Positions 52,907 through 63,641 of a stretch of 64,000 bases of DNA are shown in pieces. Below the pieces are notes generated by a model. It saw only the letters and a program-made list of their open reading frames with translations. It made no database searches and was not told the origin of the DNA. This stretch comes from Polaromonas sp. P2-4 (GTDB lineage: Bacteria; Pseudomonadota; Gammaproteobacteria; Burkholderiales; Burkholderiaceae_C). The DNA is taken from the NCBI GenBank assembly GCA_024703855.1, contig CP087965.1:194001-258000 (forward strand), in the 5' to 3' direction. Each line of letters starts with the position of its first letter. The first letter of the stretch is position 1. A program made the position numbers and the translations under genes.

Positions 52907-54025
52907 ATGTTGATCGGAATCCCCAAGGAAATCAAAAACCATGAATACCGCGTCGGCCTGACGCCCTCGTCGGTGCGCGAGCTGACGTCGGCGGGCCATC
53001 GCGTGATCGTGGAGCGCAACGCCGGCGCCGGCATAGGTGCTACCGATGCCGAATACGAACTGGCGGGCGCCGGCATCGTCCAGGGCGCCGACGAGGTGTT
53101 CGCGCGTGCCGACATGATCGTCAAGGTCAAGGAGCCGCAAGCCCAGGAGCGCGCGCAGCTCAGGCCCGGCCAGCTGCTGTTCACCTACCTGCATCTGGCC
53201 CCTGATCCGCAGCAGTGCAAGGAGCTGATCGACAGTGGGGCCATCTGCATCGCCTACGAGACCGTGACGCAGGTCGGCGGCGGCTTGCCGTTGCTGGCGC
53301 CGATGTCGGAAGTCGCGGGCCGCATGTCGATCCAGGCCGCAGCGCACAGCCTGGAGCGCGTCCATGGCGGGCGCGGCATTCTGCTGGGCGGCGTGCCCGG
53401 CGTGGCACCGGCAAAGATCGTGATTTTGGGCGCCGGCGTTGTCGGCTCCAACGCGGCGCAGATGGCGGTGGGCACGGGTGCCCAGGTGGTCGTGATCGAC
53501 CGCAGCCTGGATGCGCTGCGCCGCATGGACCGGCTGCTCGGTGCGCGCGTGAGCACCCTGTTCTCAAACCGCGACAACATCGAGGAACAGGTGCTGTCGG
53601 CCGACGCCGTGATCGGCGGGGTGCTAATCCCCGGCGCCGCGGCTCCCAAGCTGGTCACGCGTGCCATGCTGTCCCGCATGAAACCGGGCTCGGTGGTGGT
53701 CGACGTCGCGATCGACCAGGGCGGCTGCTTTGAAACCTCGCACGCCACCACCCACGCGGATCCGACCTATGTGGTCGACGGCGTCGTGCATTACTGCGTG
53801 GCAAACATGCCGGGCGGCGTGCCGCGCACCTCGACCTATGCACTCAACAACGCCACCCTGCCCTTTGTGCTGGCGCTGGCGAACAAGGGCTGGCAGCAGG
53901 CGCTGAAAGACGACGCCCACCTGCGCAACGGCCTTAACGTCGCCGATGGCAAGGTCACCTGCCGGGAAGTGGCCAATGACCTTCACTACCCTTACCACGA
54001 CCCCCTGACCTTGCTGGCGACCTGA
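52907..54025 (+). CDS. ald: alanine dehydrogenase
   Basis: 372 residues, intact. Interconverts L-alanine and pyruvate plus ammonia with NAD. MLIGIPKEIKNHEYRVGLTP is the family start; VKVKEPQ has the substrate Lys, and LFTYLHLAPD the catalytic His. The Rossmann motif is VILGAGVVGSNAAQMAVGTG. PhnW consumes pyruvate and makes alanine, so Ald here would recycle pyruvate and release nitrogen as ammonia. ATG 52907 follows AAGGAGACAAG. Confidence 0.9.
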   Translation: MLIGIPKEIKNHEYRVGLTPSSVRELTSAGHRVIVERNAGAGIGATDAEYELAGAGIVQGADEVFARADMIVKVKEPQAQERAQLRPGQLLFTYLHLAPDPQQCKELIDSGAICIAYETVTQVGGGLPLLAPMSEVAGRMSIQAAAHSLERVHGGRGILLGGVPGVAPAKIVILGAGVVGSNAAQMAVGTGAQVVVIDRSLDALRRMDRLLGARVSTLFSNRDNIEEQVLSADAVIGGVLIPGAAAPKLVTRAMLSRMKPGSVVVDVAIDQGGCFETSHATTHADPTYVVDGVVHYCVANMPGGVPRTSTYALNNATLPFVLALANKGWQQALKDDAHLRNGLNVADGKVTCREVANDLHYPYHDPLTLLAT

Positions 54026-54028
54026 ACG

Positions 54029-55421
54029 ATGGAACAACGCCCTTACTGGCTGTCACAGGCACTCGCCGCCGAAAACGGCGGCCCGGCCCCTGCGCTGGTG
54101 CGCGACGCGCGCCCAGCTGTGCATCATCGGCGGCGGCTTCACCGGTCTGTGGACCGCCATCCTCGCGAAAAGGCCAGGCCTGAGCTCGACGTGGTCGTGC
54201 TCGAGGCCGATGTCTGTGGTGGCGGCGCGAGTGGCCGCAACGGCGGCTGCGCACTGACCTGGTCGACCAAGTTCTTTACGCTGCAACGCCTGTTCGGCGA
54301 GGCCGAGGCGGTGCGACTGGTGCGCGCCTCCGAGCAGGCGATCCTCGACATCGAGGCGTTCTGTGTTGAACACGGGATAGCTTGCGAATGGCGGCGCCAC
54401 GGCACGCTGTTCACCGCGACCTCGGCCGCACAGATGGGCGCGTCCGATGCGGTAGTCGCTGCACTTGAAGCCCACGGCATCTACTCCTGGCAGCGGCTAC
54501 CCCAGGAAGAACTGCAACGCCGCGCCGGCTCGCGTGCCCACCTCGAAGGCTGGTATTCGCCGCTGGCGGCCACCGTGCAGCCGGGCCAACTGGTGCGCGG
54601 CCTGCGCCGGGTGGCACTCGGCCTGGGCGTGCGGCTGCACGAAGGCACACCGATGCTGGGCCTGGAAGACGGCTCACCCCCCGTGGTTCGCACACCGCAC
54701 GGCAAGGTGACGGCCGACCGCGTGGTGATTGCGATCAACGCCTGGATGGCCGGCACCTTCCGCGAGTTCGAGCGCAGCATCGCCATTGTCTCCAGCGACA
54801 TGGTGATCACCGAGCCGGCCGCCCAGCCGTTGGCGGCCTCGGGGCTCGATGGCGGCATCTCGGTGCTCGATTCGCGCATCTTCGTGCACTACTACCGCAG
54901 CACGGTCGATGGCCGGCTGATGTTCGGCAAGGGCGGCAACACCTTTGCCTACGGCGGCCGCATGCTGCCGGTGTTCAACCAGCCCTCACCCTACCGCGAG
55001 GAACTGACCGGACGCCTGCGGGGCTTCATCCCAGAACTGGCCGACACGCCGATCGCCGCCAGCTGGAACGGCGCCTCCGACCGCTCGGTCACCGGCCTGC
55101 CCTTCTTCGGCTGCCTGCGCAGTCGCCCCGACGTGTTTTACGGCTTCGGCTACTCGGGCAACGGCGTCGGCCCGAGCCGCATGGGCGGCGAGCTGCTGTC
55201 TTCGCTGGCGCTGGGACTGGACAACGAATGGACGCGCAGCCCGCTGTTTCGCGGCCCGCTCGGACGCTTCCCGCCCGAGCCGATCCGTTTTGTCGGCTCG
55301 CTGATCGTGCGCAACGCGGTCCGGCGCAAGGAGGCCGCCGAAGACCGCGGGCGCCGCCCCTTCCTGCCCGACGTGATGCTGTCGCTTCGCCGCCGCAGCG
55401 GGCAAGGCGGACAAGGCATGA
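54029..55421 (+). CDS. FAD-dependent aminophosphonate oxidoreductase (frameshifted)
   Basis: A DadA/GlpO-type FAD oxidoreductase of about 464 residues, like the putative aminophosphonate oxidoreductases TIGR03329. The corrected N-terminus has the dinucleotide motif CIIGGGFTGLWTAILA, then LEADVCGGGASGRNGGCALT. Later: GFGYSGNGVGPSRMGGELLS. A lost GC unit near 54108 and a missing A near 54168 cancel; an extra base near 55388 hides the true end (GKADKA, stop at 55419-55421), which overlaps the PhnD start. It may oxidise N-methyl-AEP or another aminophosphonate; unproven. Confidence 0.75.
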
Positions 55422-56420
55422 TTCGGCGCACCAGAAGCCTGTCACTCGCGCTGGGTCTTGCGCTGCTGGGCGCGCTCCCCTCGCCCGCCGCCTGCGGAAA
55501 CCCCGGGATTCACCCTGGGCATCATCGCGGCGGGTGCCACCGTGGAGCAGACGCTGGAAATCTGGAAACCCTTGACGAACGCACTGTCCAAGGAACTGCA
55601 GACGCCCGTGCGTGCAGTCGCCTCAAAGAATTACGCGGACATTTCCACAGGCATCAAGGAGGGCAAGATTCAGGTCGCGTGGATCAACAACAAGCTGGCG
55701 GTCGAGCTGGTGGAAACCGAGCAGGCGCAAATCTTTGCCCAGATGGTCAGGCTCGACAAAACCCGGGGCTACAAGTCGGTGTTGATCGTGCCCAAAAACA
55801 GCCCCATCAACACCGTGGCCGATGCGCTCGGCCAACCGGGTGTCTACACCCTGGGCCTGGGCGCCAAGAACTCCACCTCGGGTTACCTGGTGCCCTACTA
55901 CTACGTGTTCCAGAAGGCCAAGATCGACCCGGCGAAGCATTTCAAAACCGTCACGCACGGCACGCACCGCGAGAACTTCCTCGCAGTGGCGGAAGGCCGG
56001 GCCGACATGGGCACCAACAACACCGAAGACCTGCCCCGCTTTCAGGCCGAACTGCCTGACAAATTCGCCCAGATCAAGGTCATCTGGGAGTCGCCGCTGA
56101 TCCCCAACGACCCGCTGGTCTATCGCAAGGACCTGCCGGCCGCCATGCAGCAACGCATCAGGAAGTTTTTCATCGCCTACGGCAAAACCGAGGCGGAAAA
56201 AGCCACGCTCAAAAGCATCAACGGGCTGTCAGGTTTCGTCGCCTCCTCCAACCACCAGCTGCGCCCCATTGTGGACCTGGAGCTGTTTGATGCACTGACC
56301 AAGGCCATGGCAGGCAGCGCAAACGGCGCCGGCAGTTTCACCGGTGTTGTTGACCAGCTGACCAAACGCGCAGCCCGCCTGGACACCATGCTGAACGCCA
56401 CGCGCTTTGACGCCAATTAA
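55418..56420 (+). CDS. phosphate/phosphonate ABC substrate-binding protein PhnD-like (one frameshift)
   Basis: About 334 residues. Signal MIRRTRSLSLALGLALLGAL ends SPAAA; one extra base near 55491 splits it from ETPGFTLGIIAAGATVEQTL. Conserved PhnD features: EIWKPLTNALSKELQTPVRA, VAWINNKLAVELV, and TSGYLVPYYYVFQKAKIDPA. It starts inside the oxidoreductase stop (ATGA). No PhnC or PhnE lies nearby, so it either shares a distant transporter or senses ligand. Confidence 0.8.
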
Positions 56421-57387
56421 TAAGCAACCGCTTCGGCCATCAACTCGCCAAAGCGGCGCAAGTCCACATTGCCGCCGCTGATGATCACCCCCACGCGCTT
56501 GCCCGCAATCGGCAAACCGGCCTCGCAAGCGGCCGCAAAACCGAGGCAGCCGGTGGGTTCCACAACCATCTTCATGCGTTCGGCAAAAAAGCGCATGGCC
56601 TGGACCAGCTGCGCATCGCTGACGGTCAGCACGTCATCCACATCGCGCCGTATCACCCCGAAGGTGTACTCACCCAGATGCTGGGTTTGCGCCCCGTCGG
56701 CAATGGTCTTGGGGGTGGGAATGGTGACGATGGTGCCGCTGCGAAACGACTGCTGGCCGTCGTTGCCGGCCTCGGGCTCCACCCCGTAGACCTTGCAGGC
56801 CGGCGACAGCGCGCGCCGACAGGGCCGAACCGCTGAGCAGGCCGCCGCCGCCCAGGCACACGAACAAATAATCCAGCTCACCCACTTCTTCAAACAATTC
56901 CTTAGCGGCGGTGCCCTGGCCAGCGATCACGTCGGGATGGTCATACGGAGGAATCAGCGTCATGCCGCGCGCCTGGGCAATCTCGCGCGTCAGGGCCTCG
57001 CGGTCCTGCTTGAAGCGGTCAAACAAAATAACTTCGCCGCCATAACCCCGGGTGGCGTCCACCTTGGCGGGCGGCGCGTCCAGCGGCATCAGGATCACCG
57101 CGGGAATGCCCAGCAGGCGGGCCGACAGGGCCACGGCCTGCGCATGGTTGCCTGATGAGAAGGTGATGACCCCGGCCTTGCGCTGCTCGGCGCTGAAGCG
57201 AAAGCGCATTGAAGGCGCCGCGAAACTTGAAGGCGCCCATGCGCTGAAAGTTCTCGCACTTAAAGAATACACTGGCCTTGAGCCTGTCGTCCGCCGTGCG
57301 CGAGCGCAGCACAGGCGTGCGATGGGCATGGCCATCGAGCCGCTGAGCGGCGGCAATCACATCATCAAAAGTGGGCAAGGTCAGCAT
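56417..57387 (-). CDS. threonine/serine dehydratase-like PLP enzyme (two frameshifts)
   Basis: About 325 residues of fold-type II, close to catabolic threonine dehydratases and 3-hydroxyaspartate ammonia-lyases. Start MLTLPTFDDVIAAAQRLDGH; the PLP Lys is in RMGAFKFRGAFNAL, then TFSSGNHAQAVALSA, the phosphate-binding FVCLGGGGLLSG, and the C-terminal IISGGNVDL. A GC unit is lost near 57207 (expected LSRFSAEQRKAG) and another near 56814 (expected ARALSPACKVYGVEPE). Its 3' end converges on the phnD gene with a four-base overlap. Confidence 0.8.
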
Positions 57388-57477
57388 GTTCAAGGTCCGG
57401 TTCAAAGCCAAGGTGTGTTGCAAGCAATCCAGCCCGTTTTATACAGGAAGCAACCCGGCGTCCTGCACGTCCACCCC

Positions 57478-60084
57478 ATGATCAGGCTGCTGCAAACCTT
57501 CTCCTGGCAGGAACTGCGCTACCACCCGTGGCGCAATGCCGCCGCCATGCTGGCTGTGATGCTGGGGGTAGCACTGGCATTTTCAGTACACCTGATCAAT
57601 GCCTCGGCACTCAGTGAATTTTCGCAAGCCGTGCGCTCAGTCAACGGCCAGCCTGATCTTGAATTGCGCGCCGTGCAGAGCAGTTTTGACGAGGCGGTTT
57701 TCCAGCGCGTGGCCGGCCACGGCCAGGTCGCCGTGGCCAGCCCGGTTCTGGAGCTGGGCAGCTATGCCGTTATAGCCAACGGGGAACGCAAAGCGCTGCG
57801 CGTGGTGGGTCTGGATGCGCTGGTTGCCGCCCCTTTGACACCCGCCCTGATGCCGGTGCCAGATAGCGGCGCCAAGGGCGGTGCCGACTGCTTTGCGCTG
57901 TTCGCGCCCGGTACGGTTTTTCTGAACGCTGCGGCCCGGCAAAGCCTGGCTGCATCGAATCAATCGAATCAATTGAATCCAGCGGCTTTCAAGCTGCAAA
58001 GCGGCCTGCAGTTGCGTGATGTCACGGTGGCGGGCTCCGTAAGCGCCGGGGGCGCGGCGCTGGCGGTCATGGACATTGCGGCCGCCCAGGACTTGTTTGG
58101 CAAAGGCGGCCAGCTGTCGCGCATTGATGTGCGCCTCACAGCGGGCGCCGACCCGGCCAGCGTTATCGCCTCGCTGCAACTGCCGCCCAACATCACCGCA
58201 AGCGCGCCCGGCGACGCCGCCGAGCGCGTGAGCCAGCTCTCGCGCGCCTACCGCGTCAACCTGACGGTGCTGGCGCTGGTGGCCTTGTTCACTGGCGCGT
58301 TTTTGGTGTTCTCGGTGCTGTCGCTCAGCGTTGCCAAGCGGGCGCAGCAGTTTGCGCTGCTCGGCGTGCTGGGCCTGACTGGGCGTGAGCGGCTGCAACT
58401 GGTGCTGGCCGAATCGCTGCTGCTGGGTTTGCTTGGCAGCCTGCTGGGCATTGCGCTGGGCACAGCCCTGGCGGCGCTGGCGCTGCGCGTGCTGGGCGGG
58501 GACCTGGGCGGTGGCTACTTTGCCGGCGTGGCACCCGCCTTGCAATGGAGCGGCTGGGCCGCACTCACCTATGGCACGCTCGGCGTAGTGGCCGCTGGCG
58601 TGGGGGGCTGGTGGCCAGCGCGGGCCGCGCAAAAACTGCCGCCCGCGCAAACCCTCAAGGGGCTGGGGCTGGCCAGCAGCGCCGGCACGGCCCGCTGGAT
58701 CAGTATCATTTTGATAGCTGGTGGCGCCCTGCTGGCATGGGCTCCACCCATTTTTGGCATTCCACTGGCAGCTTATATCTCGGTCGGCCTGCTGCTCATC
58801 GGCGGCATCACCGCATTGCCCTGGCTGATTGCGCTGCTGTACGACCGGCTCAGCCCGTGGGTGGCGCACCGGCTGCTGCCCTTGCTGGCCGTGGAACGCG
58901 CCCGCCGTGTGCGCGAAAGCGCTGCCGTGGCTGTCAGTGGTGTGGTCGCGTCGCTCAGCCTGGCGGTAGCGCTGACCGTGATGGTGGCGAGTTTTCGGGA
59001 TTCCATGACGCACTGGCTGGACGTGGTGTTGCCGGCCGATTTGTATGTGCGCACGGCCCTGGGCAGCCCGGCCAGCGACACGGCGTATTTCCTCCCCGAG
59101 TTCGTGCAAGCGCTGGCCCGTCTGCCCGGTGTGGCGCGTCAGCGGGCTGCGCAGCACGCAACTGCTGCTGGAAGCAGGCCAGCCCGCCGTCACGCTGATT
59201 GCGCGCCCCATTGGCGACCCGGCCAGCACACTGCCGCTGGTGGGCAGCCCGTTGCCTGTGCCGTCCGGGCATGTGGGCATTTATGTGAGCGAAGCGATGG
59301 TGGATTTGTATGGTGCCCGGCCGGGCAGCGTTTTTCAGCCCATTTCAAAGGTTTTTAGTGCTGTAGCCCAATCAGGACGGTCGCAGGTAGCTCCTGATTT
59401 GATAGCAAGCTCGGGTTCACCGTTTTATGTGGCCGGCGTTTGGCGCGACTACGTGCGCCAGTTCGGCGCGATTGCCATGGACCAGCGCGACTTTGTGCGC
59501 CTCACGGGCGATGCGCGCGTCAACGACGTGGCGCTGTGGTTGAACGGAGATGTCAGCGACACCGCGGTGCAGCAAGCCATACGCCAGCTGGCAGAGCAGC
59601 AGTCGGGTGCGGGTGCGCTGGTAGAGATTGCCTCCGTGAGCCAGTTACGCGCCACATCGCTCAGGATTTTTGACCGCAGCTTTGCCGTGACTTACTGGCT
59701 GCAGGCGGTGGCGATTGCGATTGGCCTGTTTGGCGTGGCCGCAAGTTTCAGCGCACAGGTGCTGGCGCGCCGCAAAGAATTCGGCCTGCTGGCGCACTTG
59801 GGTCTGACGCGGCGGCAAATCCTCACGGTGGTGGCCGGCGAAGGCGCGGCGTGGACAGGCATAGGCGCTTTGGCCGGGCTGGCGCTGGGCCTGGCGGTGT
59901 CCGCCGTGCTGGTGCATGTGGTCAACCCGCAAAGCTTTCACTGGACCATGGATTTGATGGTGCCCTGGCTGCGCCTGCTGGCGGTGTGTGCGGCCGTTGT
60001 GCTGGCCGGCACGTTAACCGCCTGGCTGGCCGGACCGCAGCAGCGGGCAAAGATGCGGTGCTGGCCGTCAAGGAAGATTGGTAA
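57478..60084 (+). CDS. large FtsX-type ABC transporter permease (two frameshifts)
   Basis: About 868 residues with the YbbP/MacB-like layout. The N-terminal TM is WRNAAAMLAVMLGVALAFSV; a periplasmic domain, a central TM block (LTVLALVALFTGAFLVFSVL), a second periplasmic domain and the terminal FtsX block follow (LQAVAIAIGLFGVAASFSAQ; RRKEFGLLAHLGLTRRQILT). One GC unit is missing near 59140 and one base near 60030; corrected end GKDAVLAVKEDW. Two palindromic repeat copies lie in frame. It has no adjacent ATPase; the gene at 43377-44024 fits. Confidence 0.8.
58700..58743 (+). repeat. short palindromic repeat copy 8 (degenerate), inside ABC permease
   Basis: agtatcattttgatagctgg, then tggcgccctgctggcatggg. 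Read AGT-ATC-ATT-TTG-ATA-GCT (SIILIA), the common phase, with a decayed right half. Confidence 0.45.
59351..59408 (-). repeat. short palindromic repeat copy 9, full-length inside ABC permease
   Basis: On the minus strand: gcttgctatcaaatcaggag, ctacctgcgaccgtcctgat, tgggctacagcactaaaaa. It resembles copies 5 and 7 in reverse orientation. In the permease frame GAT-TTG-ATA-GCA keeps the common phase (DLIA). Confidence 0.55.
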
Positions 60085-60437
60085 CTTAGCCTGCGATCTT
60101 TTTGTTTCTTTTACTTACACAAATCACGCTTTTTACGAAAAATCGTCATTGCGTATCACGCAGGCCTCTAGCTGGCGCATGGACTTGACGGTGCCCTCGC
60201 TACGCCTGCTGGCGGTGTGTGCGGCCGTTATGCTGGCCTGCACGCTAACCTCCAGACGGGCCGCGTGGCGGCGGGCAAAGATGCGGCATTGGCCGTGGTG
60301 AAGGAAGACTGGTAGGCTTGGCCTACATTTTTTACATTTCTTTTACTTACATGGGTAACATTTTATTACTAAATATTACTATCGCCATACCATGCAGGAC
60401 CTCTAGCATGGTGCCTCACTTCAACGAGGTCTTCATC
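60085..60437. other. 353 bp: decayed tandem copy of the permease gene 3' end
   Basis: 60174-60349 repeats 59938-60110. Both copies have cgcctgctggcggtgtgtgc, ggccgtt, gggcaaagatgcgg and gaaga(t/c)tggta, then a T-rich stretch ending tttcttttacttaca. Copy 2 has many substitutions and starts at (g)catggacttgacggtgccc. The rest of the region shows no gene. Confidence 0.75.
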
Positions 60438-60653
60438 ATGACTTCCGCTCAATACCGCATTGAAAGCAGGTGTCCGTTGATGGGTAGCTTGCTACCGCCC
60501 GCCACCTTCAAGCAGGATTATGCAAACTGCTCGCTAGCCGTGGCCGTAGCGGTAAAAAGCGTAGCCGACCCGACGCGCCAGCAAGTGCGGGTGGTGCATG
60601 TACCCAGTGGTGAAATCGTTTTTCAGACTACGCCTTTCGGACAAGGTCTGTAA
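60438..60653 (+). CDS. small hypothetical protein
   Basis: 71 residues from ATG 60438: MTSAQYRIESRCPLMGSLLP, then PATFKQDYANCSLAVAVAVK, and QQVRVVHVPSGEIVFQTTPF. It is soluble, with a compact alternating pattern suggesting a beta-alpha-beta fold. From memory, similar small proteins with a VVHVxSGEVVF ending occur in related bacteria. The longer frame from 60318 is less likely. The function is unknown. Confidence 0.5.
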   Translation: MTSAQYRIESRCPLMGSLLPPATFKQDYANCSLAVAVAVKSVADPTRQQVRVVHVPSGEIVFQTTPFGQGL

Positions 60654-60855
60654 AGGAAGCTCCGCATAACGCCGCGCGAGTATGCGCAAGCTCGGGTCGG
60701 GATGGAATGGGATGGGTTTGCCAAAGCACGTTTTGCAGCCAAAACTTAAGCTATTGGCAAAAAATGCAACGCCGCAGACCGCCCGAATCCGGACTATCAC
60801 GGGCCGCGAGGGGTTATGCAGACCTTCCGAAACGCAGCCCCAAGCGCTTATGGGC

Positions 60856-61293
60856 TCAACGGGTGATCACCACCAGCACACTGCAGGGCGCATGTTCGAT
60901 CAGCGATTTGGACACCGAGCCGCGCCACCAGCGGGCCGCCCAACCTTCCAGATGCTTGTGCCCGACCACAATCAAATCGGCCTCCATCTTTTCGGCATAT
61001 TTGGCAATTTCGTCCACGGTTTCGCCGTACAGCACTTCACCAGAGGCTTGGTAGCCTGACTCAGCCAGCCGGCGCAAGCCTTCGTCAAGAATGCCCTGGT
61101 ACTTTTCTTTGTCCTGTTCGGCGAGACTTCTTTCGTAAATGCCACCTTCGATGCCGATCACCTGCATATGGATCGGCGTGACAGCGATCAGGGACAAAGC
61201 CGCCTGGCTCCACTGCGCAATATCGCGGCAATCCAGCAAGGCTTTTTGGCCCGATTCGGAACCGTCATAAGCCAGCAAAATTCGCTTGTACAT
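60856..61293 (-). CDS. universal stress protein (UspA family)
   Basis: 145 residues, intact. MYKRILLAYDGSESGQKALL is the UspA start. The ATP-binding motif is at the C-terminus: LIVVGHKHLEGWAARWWRGS then VSKSLIEHAPCSVLVV, fitting G-2X-G-9X-G(S/T). It probably binds ATP and helps in stress survival; the exact role is unknown. Divergent from the cysteine-synthase-like gene, 156 bp away. GGAGGTGCCCC upstream is the ribosome site. Confidence 0.9.
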   Translation of the reverse strand: MYKRILLAYDGSESGQKALLDCRDIAQWSQAALSLIAVTPIHMQVIGIEGGIYERSLAEQDKEKYQGILDEGLRRLAESGYQASGEVLYGETVDEIAKYAEKMEADLIVVGHKHLEGWAARWWRGSVSKSLIEHAPCSVLVVITR

Positions 61294-61391
61294 GGGGCAC
61301 CTCCTGAAATAAAGTGACAACAGGACCTCAAAGCCATTTGAGGATAAACCTTCCAGCCGCGCCATGCAACTGCACCGCTCTGGCAGTGGCA

Positions 61392-61436
61392 TGGCGCGCT
61401 TGCTTGTGGCGCGCTTGCTTGTGGCGTGCTTGCTGC
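61392..61436 (+). repeat. three 15-bp tandem repeats in the divergent promoter region
   Basis: tggcgcgcttgcttg at 61392-61406 and again at 61407-61421 (identical), then tggcgtgcttgctgc at 61422-61436 (imperfect). It ends 13 bp before the ATG at 61450, in the uspA/cysteine-synthase-like intergenic region. Confidence 0.85.
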
Positions 61437-61449
61437 GAGAATCAGCGTC

Positions 61450-62541
61450 ATGACCTCTTCCACTGCTCTCAACGACTCCTGGCTCAGCGCCGCCATTGCC
61501 CGCATTGAGGCCGACTTTCAGCGCAGCGCCGACACGCACCTGATTGCCCTGCCGCTGCCCGAGTTTGCCGCGCGCGGCATTGACCTCTACCTCAAAGACG
61601 AGTCCACCCACCCCACCGGCAGCCTCAAACACCGGCTGGCACGCTCACTGTTTTTGTACGCGCTGTGCAATGGCCTGATTCATGAAACATCCACCATTGT
61701 GGAAGCCTCCAGCGGCTCAACGGCCGTGAGCGAAGCCTACTTTGCGCGGCTGCTGGGCCTGCCCTTCATCGCCGTGATGCCGCGCAGCACCTCACCTGAA
61801 AAAGTGGCGCAGATCGAGTTTTACGGCGGGCGCTGCCACTGGGTGGACAGCGCCGTAGAGGTGTACGAGGAAGCGCACAAACTGGCGAACCAGACCGGCG
61901 GCCACTACATGGACCAGTTCACCTACGCCGAGCGCGCCACCGACTGGCGCGGCAACAACAACATTGCCGAAAGCATGTTCAACCAGATGGCCCGCGAACG
62001 CCACCCGGTGCCGCGCTGGATTGTGGTGGGCGCGGGCACCGGCGGCACCAGCGCCACCATAGGCCGCTATGTGCGCTACCAGCGCCATGCGACCCAGTTG
62101 TGTGTGGCCGACCCGGCCGGCTCGGTGTTTAGCGCCTACCACCGCACCGGTGACGCCAGCCTGACGGGCGCAGGCTCGCGCATCGAGGGCATTGGCCGGC
62201 CGCGTGTGGAAGCCAGTTTTATCCGCACGGTCATCGACCGCATGGTGGACGTGGCCGACGTCGATTCGCTGGCCGCGATGCAGGCGCTCTCGGCCCTGCT
62301 GGGGCGCAAGGTCGGACCATCAACCGGCACCAACTTTGTCGGCTGCTTGACGCTGGCGCATGAAATGCTGGCGCGTGGTGAAGAGGGTTCGATCCTGTCG
62401 CTGCTCTGCGATTCAGGTGAGCGCTACCTGCCGACCTACCACGATGCCGACTGGGTGGAAGCGAAGATGGGCGATTGCGCTGCGGCGCAGCAGCACATTG
62501 GGCAGCTGATGCGGCCCTGGCACCCTAAATTAACGGCCTGA
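61450..62541 (+). CDS. PLP-dependent cysteine synthase family protein
   Basis: 363 residues, intact, fold-type II PLP enzyme. [20 protein letters not shown] has the PLP Lys; [20 protein letters not shown] the substrate loop; [19 protein letters not shown] the phosphate loop. C-terminal [19 protein letters not shown] is typical. The family includes O-acetylserine sulfhydrylases and the L-cysteine desulfhydrase Cds1; this longer form resembles the latter. ATG 61450 gives [20 protein letters not shown]. Its stop is 1 bp before the next start codon. Confidence 0.8.
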   Translation: MTSSTALNDSWLSAAIARIEADFQRSADTHLIALPLPEFAARGIDLYLKDESTHPTGSLKHRLARSLFLYALCNGLIHETSTIVEASSGSTAVSEAYFARLLGLPFIAVMPRSTSPEKVAQIEFYGGRCHWVDSAVEVYEEAHKLANQTGGHYMDQFTYAERATDWRGNNNIAESMFNQMARERHPVPRWIVVGAGTGGTSATIGRYVRYQRHATQLCVADPAGSVFSAYHRTGDASLTGAGSRIEGIGRPRVEASFIRTVIDRMVDVADVDSLAAMQALSALLGRKVGPSTGTNFVGCLTLAHEMLARGEEGSILSLLCDSGERYLPTYHDADWVEAKMGDCAAAQQHIGQLMRPWHPKLTA

Positions 62542-62542
62542 C

Positions 62543-63629
62543 ATGCGTATGCCCGTGCCTCTCAGCCTGCTGCGACGCCAGCTCTTGCTGGGGAGCATGG
62601 CCGGACTTGCGGGATTCGCAGGTCAAAATCAGGCGCACGCCCTGCCCGCCAAGACCCTGGCCTTTCCGCGTGACAGGGGTTCGCACCCGGACTTTCGCAC
62701 CGAGTGGTGGTACATCACCGGCCACTGCACCTCGGGTGCGCGCCAGTTCGGTTTTCAGCTCACGTTTTTTTCGCTCACGGGTTGAGGGCACGCAAGGCAT
62801 GGCCTCGAAATTCGCCGCCAAGCAACTGCTGTTTGCCCATGCCGCCATCACCGACGTGCAAGGCAAAAAGCTCTGGCACGACCAGCGCATCGCACGCGAG
62901 GGTTTTGGCGTGGCGTTTGCGAGCCAGGATGACATGCAGATCAAGCTGCGCGACTGGTCCTTGAAAAGCCAGGGCGGGCAGTACACCGCAGACCTGCCCG
63001 CCACAGACTTTGGCCTCAAGCTGCAATTTAACGAAACCCAAACGGTGCTGCTGCAAGGCAAGCAAGGCCTGTCGCGCAAAGGGCCGGAAGAAAAACAGGC
63101 CAGCTACTACTACAGCCAGCCACAACTCGCCACCACCGGCAGCCTGCAAATCAAGGGGCAAAGCTTTGAGGTCACCGGCAAGGCCTGGCTGGACCATGAG
63201 TGGAGCCAGGAGTACTTGCATCCCGACGCTGCAGGCTGGGACTGGATCGGCATGAACCTCGACGACGGCAGCGCCCTCACCGCCTTCCGGCTGCGCGATA
63301 AGAACGGCAACGCCGTGTGGGACGGCGGCTCGTTCAGGTCGTCTAAAAATGAGCTCTACACCTTCAGCCGCGGCGAGGTGATTTTCAAACCCGTGCGCAG
63401 CTGGAAAAGCCCGCTGACGCAAACCACCTATCCGATCGAATGGATGGTGCGCACACCGGCAGATTTTTATACCGTCAGGGCCATCATCGACAACCAGGAA
63501 CTCGACAGCCGCCAGTCCACCGGGGCAATTTACTGGGAAGGCTTGAGCGAGCTGATTGACAGCAAGGGCAAGCGCGTGGGCAGCGGCTACCTGGAGATGA
63601 CGGGGTATGCGCAGCCGCTGCGTATGTAG
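62543..63629 (+). CDS. secreted lipocalin-like (AttH/CrtC family) protein (one frameshift)
   Basis: About 362 residues. Signal LSLLRRQLLLGSMAGLAGFA (twin-Arg-like), then FPRDRGSHPDFRTEWWYITG, the AttH/CrtC hallmark. One extra T in the run 62765-62771 creates a stop after FFSLTG; corrected TFFRSRVEGTQGMASKFAAK. Later GKAWLDHEWSQEYLHPDAAG and WDWIGMNLDDGSALTAFRLR. CrtC hydrates carotenoids; AttH relatives are of unknown role and often travel with an ABC ATPase plus FtsX permease, both present in this window but separated. Confidence 0.8.
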
Positions 63630-63641
63630 CGAACCAGCCCG

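Noticed and set aside
57765..57782. A further palindromic repeat copy in the ABC permease (gctatgccgttatagc)
   Set aside because: The spacer is shorter (16 instead of 18 nt) and the flanks do not match, so chance is likely.
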